Shown here piece by piece: positions 1 to 12,326 of a DNA stretch of 64,000 nucleotides. The stretch is from Gyromitra esculenta (lineage: Eukaryota; Ascomycota; Pezizomycetes; Pezizales; Discinaceae), in NCBI GenBank assembly GCA_038503075.1, contig JBCAML010000021.1:186001-250000 (forward strand), read 5' to 3'. Numbering within the stretch: position 1 is the stretch's first letter; every line of letters starts with the position of its first letter. The position numbers and the translations under genes are program-made. The notes beneath the pieces are model-generated. The model searched no databases and was not told the DNA's origin. It saw nothing but the letters and a program-made list of their open reading frames with translations.

Positions 1-1894
1 TCTGTTGCGCAAGCACGGAGAGGTCTGGTGTTCGTATACGTATTTCCTCGCCGGTCTGGGATGGGATGGCATATGTTTCTCGCCCGATAAAATATATTAA
101 TTACCGATAAGCAAGGCTTCCTCTGATGCTGGACACTAACGCATGCAACATGCCTCGACTCATACCCTCCCATCCATCCATCCATCCATCCAGCATCCAG
201 TCTACCCGCTGATATACAACTCTCTAGGCAGAACCTGGATCCGACGCTCGGCACATCCTTTGCTCCATCGTCTTAATAATGGGGGATTCGCGTCGTGGAT
301 TGATTCTCCCTCCTCAGCCTTAAGGACTGAGTGTGTTTGCGGGTACTGCATCTTGAGCGAATTCGGTCTTTGTCTTAACTCCGAGCATTGCCTATGATCT
401 CACGGGCCGCCCAGGTTCCAATTGACTCTTACTCCCCCTCCCCCCAAGACTTAGTAACCAGTTCCTTTTTTAGCAAGTCCACCAGGGATTATTTCAAATA
501 AACCACTTCTATCAACTCCTGCGAGAGCCCATCAGAAAGCTCTCTCTCACTCGCTCGCTCGCTCACCCCCCCCCTTCCCTCCTCCTCCCATGCAAAAGTG
601 AGCTCACAATCGCCAGGGTATATTTGTAAGCAGGGCTGAGTTTGACTCAGCAGCAACAAGCCTTTTTAGCTCTACGGAACCCCCGTCGGTATCAGCTTAC
701 CTACATTCAGATGCTTCAGCAGGGCCGTAATGAAGGGAAGGAGAGGGAAAAAAAAAAAAAGTGCAGCAACACGCATGGCGAAGGGGGAGGGAGGTATGGG
801 TTGTGTCCACAGGACCTGTCTCATATTCCAAGACGGCGACGGAAACTTATTCGAAAAAAAATGCGCTTCTGGAAGCCCCCTCCGGTGCACGGGAAGAGGC
901 ACCAGATCTGCTGTGCAACCGCCCGAAGCCGAGCTATCCGCACCCTCGCGATTGGGATCTTGATCGAATCATAATTTTTTTCTTTCTTTTTTTTCTCGGT
1001 GGAGGGTGGTTCAGCCCACAAGCCACTTGCATTCTAAGTACGCTCTGCTTTCTGCTTGAAGGGGGAGGGGGGAGGGAGAGGGAGAGAGAGGAAGAAGATT
1101 GGGTGAAGCCCCACAGTGATCAAGCTTACGAGGGGACTCCGTATTCGTGGTGTTGAGCATAGCCATAGGAGAGTAAAGCGGCCGAATCGTTGACCCGATG
1201 ACAAAGTTATTTACATCCTCCACCCTCCCCCCCGTCCACCCAATAACTAATCTTAACGCGGATTCGCAATGCCGAAACGCCCTTTAAGAGACAATCCCGA
1301 AGGGCACAGCATGCTCACAGAAGAACACAGGTACAGTATAGTAGTATATTCCAGCGCTTCGAGGCGAGGCTCAGTTGCGTCATGGGCTCTGCTCTGACCA
1401 TGTACGTGCCCAGGGGGGAGAGGGGAGAGGTTCTAGTAGACTAAAAAAATAAAAAAAGTTGCAAGGAAATGGCGGGTCCGGGGTGTTAATCTACGTGTAC
1501 CAAGCAGAGCAATGGAACGGCCTGGGAAATATAAAAGAACTCACCCTCATCTTCCCTGGCCTGGAAATGCACAAGCAAGTAGGACCGGGAGACGGATGCA
1601 GGCCTAACCGTTAGAAACCGGTATCTAAACCCCATTGTGTGAATATCTAAACCCTAGAAATTTGATATATAGCGAGCCTTGTTTTAGCTACTCTACATAC
1701 TACAGCTGCTGCTACTGCTGCTGCTACTACTACGCTACTGCTACTGCTACTGCTACTACTATTACTACTGCTACTACTACTACTTACTACATACGCTTGA
1801 CTATAGCTACCATCCCACGCCTCCCCACCCCTTCTCCCCACCCCCCAAAGAAGTTGGAGATATATATCTACCTCTCAAGCTCCGGGTCCCCCGC
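1..1894. other. Upstream spacer and probable bZIP leader
   Basis: No convincing coding region was seen; the short reading frames here overlap on both strands and have low-complexity composition. The stretch holds a CATC tetranucleotide run at about 170-192, several C-rich and CT-rich runs (about 430-590 and 1060-1095), poly-A and poly-T runs, and a CTG/CTA trinucleotide microsatellite at about 1701-1788 that ends roughly 105 bp before the bZIP start codon. CT-rich tracts just upstream of start codons are common in fungal promoters and leaders, so the right part is probably promoter plus 5' UTR. Confidence 0.5.
1701..1788. repeat. CTG/CTA trinucleotide microsatellite
   Basis: An imperfect run of CTG, CTA and ACT triplets lies about 105 bp upstream of the bZIP start codon, probably inside its transcribed leader. 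It mixes two triplets, so it looks like an aged microsatellite. Confidence 0.85.
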
Positions 1895-4439
1895 ATGGAA
1901 AACCAGCACAGCACCCAGTCGGAACTCCGCCATTCGTACGTGCCGAGTTTCGCTTCGATTGCCCGAGAAGACCGTATGATGTCCCCTGCCGGCAATTCAG
2001 TTCATCCGAGTCCCGTCCACCCCCAATATCTCCAGCAGCCGCGGCAGCAGCAGCAGCAGCAACAGAACAGCTCGCCGGGCACTCCGCAGCATCACAGCGC
2101 CTCGAGTTCTCCATACCACCCTTCGTTCCCCATGAACAGGATGAACACTCCCGACCACCCCAACACCGCCTCGTACCCTCACTCCATGCCATCATCCAGA
2201 AACTCTTCGCACCCCGCGCCCGCGCCCTCTGGCGGCGGCGGCGGCTACCTGGATCCCGCTGCGTACCTCAACATGGGCGATGTCATGGGCATGGGCATGG
2301 AACCGCTGCCCATGGGCGGAACTATGGGGAATAATATGGACATGCACGATCTGAGCATCCTGTCTGCGGAAGAACACGGAGATCTTAGGATTCTGGAGGA
2401 AAGGGAGAGGGCGAGACGAATGCAGGCCCATCAGTCTGACCAGTCAATGTCGTCGCATCCGGACGGTCCCGGCGAGCCGAAAGGCAGAGGTGCAGGCCGA
2501 GGAAGGAAGAGGGCGGACAGTGACGATAGCAGTCATGATCCTATGCCTGTGGCTAGAGGTGGGCCGAACAGCAGTAATAGAAAGCAGAGAGGACGACCAC
2601 GGTTGGATACAAAAGATGAAAATGCTGCAGACGTATGTGCTCCAACTCATCCCGGAGGGAAGGGGGGAAAGGGGGAGGGGAGAAGGGTTTAAAACTGGGT
2701 TCCTCGAATGTTTTCTAACGTATCGTGTGTTTTTGTTTTTGTTTTTGTGTTTAGCGTCGACGCACGCAAATTCGGCTTGCTCAGCGAGCGTATCGTCTCA
2801 GGAAGGAAACTACAATCTCTTCCCTGCGCAATCGGGTGAACGAGCTAGAAACTGCAATCGACGGAATGCAAACTACGTTTCTGGAGCTCCATGACTCTGC
2901 CATGAGCTGCCTGAGCAAGAATCCAGAAATTGCCGCCGTCGGCTTCGGTAGTAATCTTAAGGATCTGACTGAAAAGTTTCTCAGTTTGGCTAAAGGAGCT
3001 TTGGGTAGTTCTGAAGGGGCAGAATCTGGAGATGAGGACGCGGAGGGCGAGAGTATAAACGAAGAAGAGAATGGTAATGCTAGATCGAAGCGGCGGCGAA
3101 GCAGGGACGACGGTAGCCCAGGGTCGGGCGGGATGCAAGGTGGTGGTGGCGGAGGATCAGTGCCTAGTTATGGAGGATACCAAGTCAGTTATTCTAGAGA
3201 AAACGGGAATGGCCGTGGGTCAAGAAGCTCCTACGATAACAGTGGGAATCAAAACCGTAGTGCAGGCGGCGGTGGTAGCGGGAGAAACAATACTATGACT
3301 ACAAATTCTCCCCTTTCGTCGAATTTCCAGAATCGAGAACAAGATCTGTACTCATCTAGCTCTTCTTCAGGAGGTCTCTTTCCGGGCCCCCCTCCAGTGT
3401 TTCCCTCTGCGTCCGTTCAGTACAAACAGCAGATTCCTACGGGGCTAGACGGATTCAGCTATTCGTTTCACGAGACAAATTTCTCCCGGCGACTACATCG
3501 TGCTGGACTTGAGTACGCACATTTGATGCTTACTTCGCCTGACGCTGACCAGTACGAGGTGGCAAGGTTGTTTGCGTACACCTTCTGTTACATATCCAAA
3601 GAAGACGCTTTAAAAACTGTCTCGAGGCTACTCCAAACAAACTCTCGGGAGAGTCTCGATATACTTGATTATCCCGAATTCTTGCAGCTACCGAGAAAGC
3701 CTGTGGATTACACAGAGATGATGCAGAAATACGAAGACGACAGGGCAAGCAAGGCGGCCGCGCCGGTGGCTGGGGACGGGGACGTCTTTGATTTGAAAGA
3801 GGAAGCTGGAAAGATGCTCATAAAGCTTGGGATTCATCAAAAGTACTTGAGGCCGGATGAAGTAGAACAGTATATCAAGGATCTGGGGATTTTGACATCT
3901 ACGAATACGACGACAGTTGATCCTGACATGATGGATATGGAGGTAGAAGAACCGAGACGTAATTCTCTACAGAAATCGCAAACGGCATCCCCACCAGCTA
4001 TAGCACCCCGAAGTCCGCCGGCAACTCCCGTGCGCAATTCACCGTCCTCGGCTCAAACGATAAATCATGGCCAGCAAGGTGGCCTTACTTCGGCCACCGT
4101 GATGTCATTCGAATATCAACCCCCAGCTGTAGCCTCAGAAGACCAAATTAGATATCAATTGACACACTTTGAAGAGGATCATACTCCACCAGCGACATTG
4201 GACGAGTTGGATACCGAGTCCTCTGTTAAGGTTTTGGAGGGAGTAAAGAAATATGTTGATTTGGATATGTTTGTTAAACGTATGTTTCCCCCCCCCCATT
4301 CGTGTCCCCGTACCGGAATAACTGTTAAACCCTTTGTTTAGAATTGATTCCGCGCGGAGTGTGTCTCGGAAGATTCCCAGGATTCAAAAAGTCGGATGTC
4401 GAGGCAGCGATCTCTCTTGCTACGACACAGGTGTACTAA
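1895..4439 (+). CDS. Fungal bZIP transcription factor (YAP-like basic region)
   Basis: This encodes a nuclear DNA-binding regulator of 786 residues. The exons are 1895-2632, 2755-4279 and 4342-4439; both introns have GT...AG ends and the frame stays continuous to a TAA. The N-terminal half is disordered, with a Gln run near residues 51-57 and Gly, Ser and Pro stretches. The basic region starts right at exon 2 (residues 247-264, RRRTQIRLAQRAYRLRKE) and is followed by a short leucine zipper. The Asn that is invariant in most bZIPs is Ile at position 252, as I recall for a fungal-specific clade with a QIRLAQRAYR motif. A conserved middle block around HETNFSRRLHRAGLEY and a C-terminal block (RGVCLGRFPGFKKSDVE) also fit that clade. 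The target genes are unknown. A long AG-rich and CT-rich leader precedes the gene. Identification as a fungal bZIP is firm; no ortholog name can be given. Confidence 0.9.
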
Positions 4440-7400
4440 AAAAATAATTCCGGGCTCGGGTATTTTCCCTCCAAAAACTACTCGGTTCTCTCTTTAGTGG
4501 GTTAAATAAGGCAGCTGGGAGGAAGTGGAAGCATAATGGCGTAAAAGTGGCTCATAGAGTGCATGGTCATCTCCAAGTGTGGGCCTTCGAGGTCGAATGG
4601 GTATTCATCTTGGCTGAAAAGTTTCCCTGGAATAATGTTTCTTTTCTTTTCTTTCCTTTCCCCCCCCTCTCCCTCTCCCTCTTTGCTTGGTATGTTGTTT
4701 CCCTGGTTCGGTTTCCTTTGTTCTGGTATCATTAGTCTTGGGCGTTGGTTAAGCTGGTGGTCAATTTGGGTCGGCTGTAAATATTACTTTACCTTAGGGA
4801 TGCGGTTACGAGTATATGGATTTTTGGATCTTGGATTGAGTTTTGGGATATGTAAAACGTAAATAGAGAAATGGGGAACGGGAAAGGAGAAACACAACTA
4901 AAGGGAGGGAGGGTGAAAAATAAGCGTATAAGAAGGAGAGGAGGAGGAGAGAAGAAAGAGGAGCAGGAAAAGAGGGGCGAAGAGGTGTAAGTGATAAACT
5001 AGGTGTTATATATCTTTTCACTGATTTTATAATCCCCACTTTACGTAAATGATTAGTATTTGGCCGTGCGTTGTTATATGGCTGGCCATGGCTATCCTTC
5101 GGCCACTCCGATGATGTGGGTTCTCAGGCAGCCGCAGTGAAATCCGAGGATGTTTGATGTATATATATTGATTAGTCGTCTCTACTACTATATTACCGAC
5201 CGATAAAAAGATAAATCATCTTAAACTTGGTACCGAGGCGATCTTTTTTGGGTGCTTTTTTAAATGTACAACATGGTCTCAGTTGATTAGTTTGCTCTCA
5301 TTAATATTCCATAACGGTTTCGTGTCTCAGTTACAATAGTAATATCTGAGCTCGGAAATATTAGAAAACAATCAGCGGACAATAGGCAGAATGAGTGATC
5401 AGTGAAAAAATATTAACGTCATAAGCAGTGTAGGGATGGTTTTCCAAGGTTGAAGCAAACGGGGTTTTTTCAAGTAGTCCGCGATCGGTCCGTTGTCCCG
5501 TAAGTTTATTGACCACTATTACAGCACTAGTAATATTGGCGTCTTTGCGCTACAACTAGTAGCTAATAAGATAAAAGAATAAACTATTACTTAGCAAAAG
5601 AAACTTCTCTGGATATTACTACATGCGTACGGACAGGGCCATGGTCGAATTGTAAATCCCTGCCCTGCCGGGCAGGTAGAGGAGGATAGTTTTCTTTTCT
5701 TCCTTCGAGCTTCCCGGTCTGCCGGGCCCAGTATCTCATTCTCGGAAGCTGCGGGATCGGACGCGAACCTGCGTGTAATATATGACTGAATTAAACTATC
5801 GGATCGTCGGCTTATCGATAAATGACCCCGCAGTTAAGGCGATGGATGAATCAATCTAAATATTCCCAAAGTGCCATAGAGCTTGCTATACCTTGTGTGA
5901 ATGGCTTCTTCCTATTACTCCCTCCTTCAGCTGTATTGGCCGAGGCGGGAGGAATTGGTGGAGGATACCGAGCCATTAGCTGGTCTAAACCCTCTCGGCG
6001 ATGTGCATGTTTAGTCCGAAGATTGGTATAGATAATATGAGAGTAAAGCAGGTTGACTTGGCGTCGTAATCTTGATATCTATAATCGATGGGGATTTGTA
6101 TACGTGATTCTACCCTTTCGGTGGTGGTCAATGGTAGAAAATTATTGTTTGCTTTACGTTTTGAAGCTGAAAGCATCTGGGTGGCTTTTTCTTGCTCTCT
6201 TAGCTGTATAGATTAGAACCTTAGTCTACTGCCGACTCTCTAGCATCCGCTATCGATGGAGAAAGAATTGAGCGAAAACTAGGAGGTCAAGTTTTGGCTC
6301 TCGCCTTCTAACCCCGAATGAGATAATTAGTTATTAAAACCGCAATATCGTGTTAATATAGACTGTTAGTGGTGCACGGTCATGGCTGATTGCGTGAATT
6401 TCTTCAATCCAGTTTTAGAGATCCTTCCTATAGAAGGATAAACTTAAGGTTTGTGTGTGAGGCGAACCGGGGGGGGGGTGCCAAGGCGTTTGAGGGAGTG
6501 TAGGAGAATAATGGTTGAAGTCTTTATTCGGATTATACTTACATTACGTACGAAAGAGTCCGTACAAACCTGTGTGTAATAAGTTTCGTGCACGACGTAA
6601 ACGTAACATCAAATCTTAGTAGCTCTACTAACAGTGACGGTATCGAGTGATAGGGAATGAACACATGTAATATCTTTAGCAAGACATTTAGCTCCAAGAC
6701 ACCCCTGAGACAGATCTTTAGTTCCATAGCCGACTCCTAGTCTGTTTACCAAGTGTGGGATATTTCGATATGACGTGACCTTTGTTTGGATGACAATTAC
6801 CCCACGGCATTTAGGGGTTACGTCCCCGAACGAATACTGGTTAATTACCTAGAGTGTTTCGTATTAAGGATAACGAAGAAGACCTAACTATGCCCCCATG
6901 CCCTTGTATGTTGCTCTCAATCGCGATGGCTTAGCATGTGTTTTCCTATAATTGGCTATATCTCTCGGTCTCGCTGTAAAGTACCTCGAGTGAATGAGAC
7001 AAAGCATTGATATTATAGTTTGAAGCTGTTGTTCTATGTGTACACTAAACGAGGAAGGAGTTTTGTGGGGGGAATATTTGTGATGGGTGGATCGATGTAG
7101 AATCACACAATATCACTCGAGTCATCAATGTGTGGAAATATTACAACTCTAGCGCATGTTATCAATTCTAGCGCATGTCATCAATAATAGCTGCGAAGTA
7201 TCAAAGTTAGATGCTGTTGCAGCGCTGACTTACTGTAGATCACCTTAGATTTTATTCTTTCACTGCACATCCTTTATAACACGGTAGCATTGTTTCTCTC
7301 TGCCAATGCCCAGATCTAGATAGTGCGGGGAACAGTGTTTCAAGATGATATAGCCTTGAAATGTTTGGTGTTACTTTCTTGGCATTGGATGTTGTTTTAG

Positions 7401-8003
7401 CAACCTAGCCCATGTCTAGCAAAGGTTTGGCCTTTCTAAACGGAATTCTCGAGAAGTGATCAAACCATAATAAGCCTATGCTATCTAGTACTTGTCTCGT
7501 TTTAGCTAAGTTTCAGGTTATATAAAGCCTAACAATGACGATAGGGAGGGCTTGGTATTATCACAATCTAACGAAGAGGATGGAAGCATTGCCGTTGCAG
7601 TTTCTTGGGGTGAAAAAAAAATAACGCCGTCACCAAATATCAGTACATGCATCAACACCCCGAGCCTTTGCGCCTTCCTTCCCCATAGATAAGAAAAAAA
7701 AAGAAAGTCGTTTCGTTTTCCGGCTAAATTACCGCGATATATTACGTCTCATCATGATACCAGCCACCGAATACAAATCAACGCCAACCAGCGAATCCAG
7801 TCATGTACGCGCGTGGCACTGTGGAATGACAGGATCATAAAAGAGAGAAATAAGAAAACAGGAGAAAAGAAGGATTTGAACCTACAATACACAGCTGTTC
7901 ATGAAATACCAATTGTCTTCATGTAGGCATACAGAAACTTTAATAAAACAAAGACTACAGGTATAAAATACGCGAGAAACAAAACAAAGCAAATCTGTGC
8001 TGA
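4440..8003. other. Gene-free spacer, 3.6 kb
   Basis: No coding region can be supported. A purine-rich tract lies at about 4865-4990. A short palindrome built on CTGCCGGGCAG lies near 5665. Two 19-bp direct copies of TCTAGCGCATGTYATCAAT lie at 7148-7166 and 7167-7185. The rest is AT-leaning sequence without recognisable RNA genes. Confidence 0.5.
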
Positions 8004-10034
8004 TCAGTAGTTTTCCTCCAGCCCTTTGTCCAGGATTCCCCGGTCTGTGATGACAACGATGTGCTTTTGCATTGATTTTTGTTTTGGATATGGTGCATCG
8101 AAGATCTCGTTGATTTCCTCGAGAGTTCGCCCTTTTGTCTCAACAAAACTATGCTATTGCGTTAAATTTTCGTATCGTATCAGAGGGATAAAAGGAACTT
8201 ACAAGAAATAGATGAATATAACCTCGAAAACATCCCAGGCGATATACAGGAAGTAGAATCGCCACGTGATTTTCTCCCACACAGTTGGAATCGCATAGGT
8301 GTTGAAAAAAGCGGCGATGTTGACAAACAGATTGTATATCCCCATCCCCTTCGCACGAGTCTCATACGACAAACATTCGACAGGATACAGCGCTTGCAGT
8401 GGTGTGTAGGCGAAGGAGTACGTGATCCCAAAAATGTAGATGAAGGCGATAGCCGAACGGGAACCGTATTGATTGTCATTCCTTTTATCGGCATAAAGAG
8501 CTGTAAGTGTTGTGATGATAGTCCACCAAAGTACGAAGAGCGATGTGCCAATGAGGAGAACGTTCCGGCGACCCAAACGGTCGACATAGCGCGCACCGAC
8601 AGTAGCCATAACAAATGAAAGGACGTTGAGAATGGCGTTATAAAGGAGTTGAGTTTGCTCGTCTCTGACGCCAATTGTGTCGAGCAGAACCGGCATGAAG
8701 TATGAAACTGCACCATTACCAGACCACTAATTTCCCCACGGCGTTAGTGATAATCGGGGATATGTGTAACTAAAATGGCTTGAGGAATACCTGTGAGAAG
8801 AAAGCCATCCCAATAACGCAAGCCATCCTCCACCAAGCGGACCTCGTGTTGAAAAGATCCGTATAATCCCACCACCTCTTATCAGATCCCTCAGTAGCAA
8901 TCTCTTCAATCATTTCTCTGTAGGTGAGGAGGACAATGGGTGAGTTTCGATCTCCTTCTCCATGATATTTTGCCATCACTCGGATAGCTTCTTCATGACG
9001 ATCATTGGACACAAGCTATATTTCTTTTTATTAGTATTATATTTTAGCGCGATGGTGTGATCCACGTACCCAACGTGGTGTCTCGGGGCAGAAAAGACAC
9101 CCACACATAACTAATCCGGAGGCAACTGCTTGAAACCAAACAGGAAGACGCCATGAAAGGTCGGATTCGATACGTTGTGTTCCATAGAGAGTCCATGTTG
9201 CTGGGATCTACAAGCAATTGTCAGCGTAACTGCACTATTTGAAGTATAGAAGGGCAAAACTCTACTCACCCCACCGACGAACCAGAAAGTGTTGTAAAGA
9301 CCTGTTAATGTACCACGCCAGGCAGGATGTGCCATCTCGGCCACATAGGATGGTCCAGCAGTAGCGCACGTGGCGACGCCAAACCCAAGGATGAAGCGTC
9401 CACCAATGAACATTTCTCGGCTCGTTGCAGGAGCTTGGACGCAGGTACCCGCGATGATGATGGCTCCGCCAATGAACATTCCCCATCTTCTACCCCACCA
9501 ATCTGTGAAAGGACCACAGAAGAAAGAGCCAACGATGTTCCCAACAGTGTAGACTGAGAACACTAGTCCTGTTTTGGAGCCCACTTTTGTCATGTGGAAA
9601 TAGCTATATCAAAGTATTAGAATACGAAACAAACACATGAACCAAGAGACATCTAATGGAGTAAGAGATATATTTTGATAAAGTATCACTCACTTCTGGT
9701 AATAGGTCATAGCGTTGATACCGCCCATTAATGACCCATCGTAACCATTGATACAAGAGTTCAGAAACGCCACAGTTAAAAAGAAATAAAGCTTGAACAT
9801 CGTCTTTGTCCATGGGCTAGGCTTTTGCGCGAGCAGCGCATCTGAAAACCCAACATGTGCCACAGTTGTGATGTGCTGTTGTTCAACCTGCGTTGGTGCA
9901 TCGGATGAAAACGACTCGTGATTGTTTCGATAATGTGCGTTCTCCAAGTAACTTTCCATCTCCTTTCCCTGTGACGGTCCCATGCCGTTTCCTATTTCCA
10001 TATCGTAGTATCCTCTGCCGGTCTGCGATTGCAT
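8004..10034 (-). CDS. MFS sugar transporter, lactose/hexose permease type
   Basis: This encodes a plasma-membrane sugar/H+ symporter of 568 residues in six exons: 10034-9694, 9603-9270, 9207-9070, 9015-8791, 8726-8203 and 8148-8004. All five introns are 54-90 bp with GT...AG ends, and the frame closes exactly. It shows the sugar-porter hallmarks in order: NGYDGSLMGG in the first membrane segment, DWWGRRWG in the loop after segment 2, the GRFILGFGV segment, CPETPRW after segment 6, DRLGRRN after segment 8, and VETKGRTLEEI after segment 12. The long cytosolic N-terminus (about 70 residues) is low-complexity. The combination resembles fungal lactose-permease-like (LAC12/CLP-type) proteins, whose substrates include lactose, cellodextrins and hexoses; the true substrate cannot be read from sequence. 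It is transcribed away from the GH1 and GH2 genes, which lie 7-13 kb to the right. Confidence 0.92.
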
Positions 10035-12310
10035 CGGTCTTGATATCTTTTTTGCTTTGATGCTGTTGCTAATGGGATAGCCAGCTGGTCAGTCGTTCAG
10101 CTGAAGATATGCTGTGGCGAGATTCAAATTTGGAGGATTAGATGTTATTAATCCCCTGCCCAATGATACCCATTCACTTATAGCTCACGCCGTACATGCG
10201 CCGAGTAACAAGAAAGGGGCGCGGGGCGCGGGGAGATATTTGAGAAGTGATCAAGCAAGAATATTGAATGATATGACCGATCCAGCAAGTCGGGAACAGG
10301 GACTGGGCATATCAAGTTCTTTATAAAATCGGGTGCACTTTTTCTGTGCAACACACAACTCCCAGCAATAGAAATTGGGAAGGGGTGGCACATCTTCACT
10401 CTCTGTCCTCCTTTCCAAGCCTTTTGAAAATTTCGGGAAAAAGGGAGATGGGATGAGCGCAAGAGAAATACCGACCGGGGGAGCACTACTGCAATCGCTT
10501 AGCGAATCCCCCAAATGTTGCGGGGGCCGGGATCGTAGGGAAGATGTCAAGCAGAACACATGGAGTCCAAGGATGGGCGAAAATCCACTATAAACAGTTC
10601 AAATACCCATGTTCGGGCGTTTCTGGATTCACTCCATATTGATTACGAAAACAGATGGATAGTTGGGCGCAGATTGCTGATGCGGTGTAATTTTTCGTAG
10701 AGTACTCTCAAGAATAATTTTTTTGCTCCTCATTAACGTTCAGCTGACAAGAGGGAGTACTAATTCCAGCAACCAATTCCTGGCAATCTTTCGATCTCTG
10801 TGCCTCCTCGCTAGAAAATATAATTACAGATTTGCCATAAAGATGGAGTAGTCATATCTGAAATTAGCAATACCAAGATAGTCAGCATCTTACGATTAAT
10901 TATGTGGCATCAGTTACAAAAGTAGAGCTGCGAATACCTGTTATTTTCTTGAAGGTACTTCAACACCAATCGACGATAGACTTAAAACCCCCGAGTATAC
11001 CACAGAGACTCGTAAGGTACTTTTCATCATGTTCCAACGTTGGTGGGGTGGCATGGAATGCAAAGTATCACTTTCGGATATAGAACCGCAGACCCCGTTC
11101 GAGATTGCAGGGATAGTACCCGGAGGGGATCCACCCAATTCCCCCCAGAATCCGAAATGCGGTTGGCTCGTTCACACCGGCAAGCCAAATAATGCGGGGT
11201 AGCACTAACCGGAGACGTTCCCTGCAGCTTCCAAATTGTTGCCCATATGCACGTCGTCACCGTGAGATCCTTCCCAGTCGAGTGACCGTTGGGAGAAGAG
11301 GGAGAGGTAGAAAACGTTCAAGTTTGGAGTTAATCCGTGTAACGTGCACTAATTCATTTCCTGGCCTAGATGACCTCGGTCTTAATTCCATCACTTGATC
11401 TTAACCTAAATGGAGTCAGCGTGTCGCAGTAATCAGGAGGGGGTGGAAGAACATTCATGAGCGATAACGAAGCATGCATATGGGATGACCCGTACATCAA
11501 ATCAACAGGCTTATGAATAGGCCTGCCTTCGGTCAAACCAGTAGGCTGGGTGCAGTTAGGATTGGGCTTGAAATTGGGTGCTGAAACACCAGCTGTGTTG
11601 GTGAGCCCCATAAAGACAGACCGTCCCACGATACCTGGCGTGGTAACGTCGACCCTGGGCGTACATACTCCTGGAGCTCTCACGATGAGCACGCTTGAGC
11701 CCCAAAAAAGAAATTTGGGCGCGAAAAACCTGAGACATGCAGACACTAAATGGCGCCATCCCAAACAAGAAACGGCGTGCCGCAAAACATCACCAACGAG
11801 AAATCACTCTTTTAATGGTACCGTGCTCGACCGGTCATTTCGAGTGCTGGTCAAGCACGCGAAAAGTACCGTAGAAAAATACCGAAACGGTCCGGAACAG
11901 CCTAGAGCACAAATGCGGATGCCTAGGGTGCCGGATGAGCTAAGAATGTTTTCGGACATGGTGGAGATAATGGATTACATTCGAGGTGTAAGCACCGGAT
12001 TCTGGGTAATTGCCGATTTCCGTCCAAGTTATGACGGGAACATCAGTTCCTAGCGACCCATACGCTTGGGTATCTTAGAGTTGAAATGCTGTAGCGAGCT
12101 GGCTACGGAATGTGGTGGAGTGGAGACATCTATCGTTGACAGACTTTTTGAAAGGGTACACCCTGCACACCCTATATGCGACGACGGCTCCTTGGCATAT
12201 AGCTATATGTGCATATTATGCAGTGGCAGAACTTGTTGGTAATCGGCGTTTGAGCTCTCTGTGTTTTACGAATAGGCAAATGTGAATCAGAACGCTACTT
12301 ACAAGCTAGG

Positions 12311-12326
12311 ATCATGAAAAATCACT
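12311..12326. repeat. 16-bp dispersed word, copy 1
   Basis: The word ATCATGAAAAATCACT occurs here and again at 19614-19629 and 21773-21788, identical in all three and in the same orientation. Here it sits in intergenic sequence. Flanks differ between copies, so it is not a visible part of a longer repeat. Confidence 0.8.

Noticed and set aside
7861..7900. GGTTCAAATCC-like T-loop on the minus strand, and similar TTCGA phrases near 15245, 48955 and 59565
   Set aside because: None is accompanied by pairing acceptor, D and anticodon arms, so no tRNA is called.
11366..12053. Overlapping long frames on both strands (139 and 167 residues)
   Set aside because: They overlap antisense, show no domain or splice context and have unremarkable composition; probably chance frames in a moderately GC-rich spacer.
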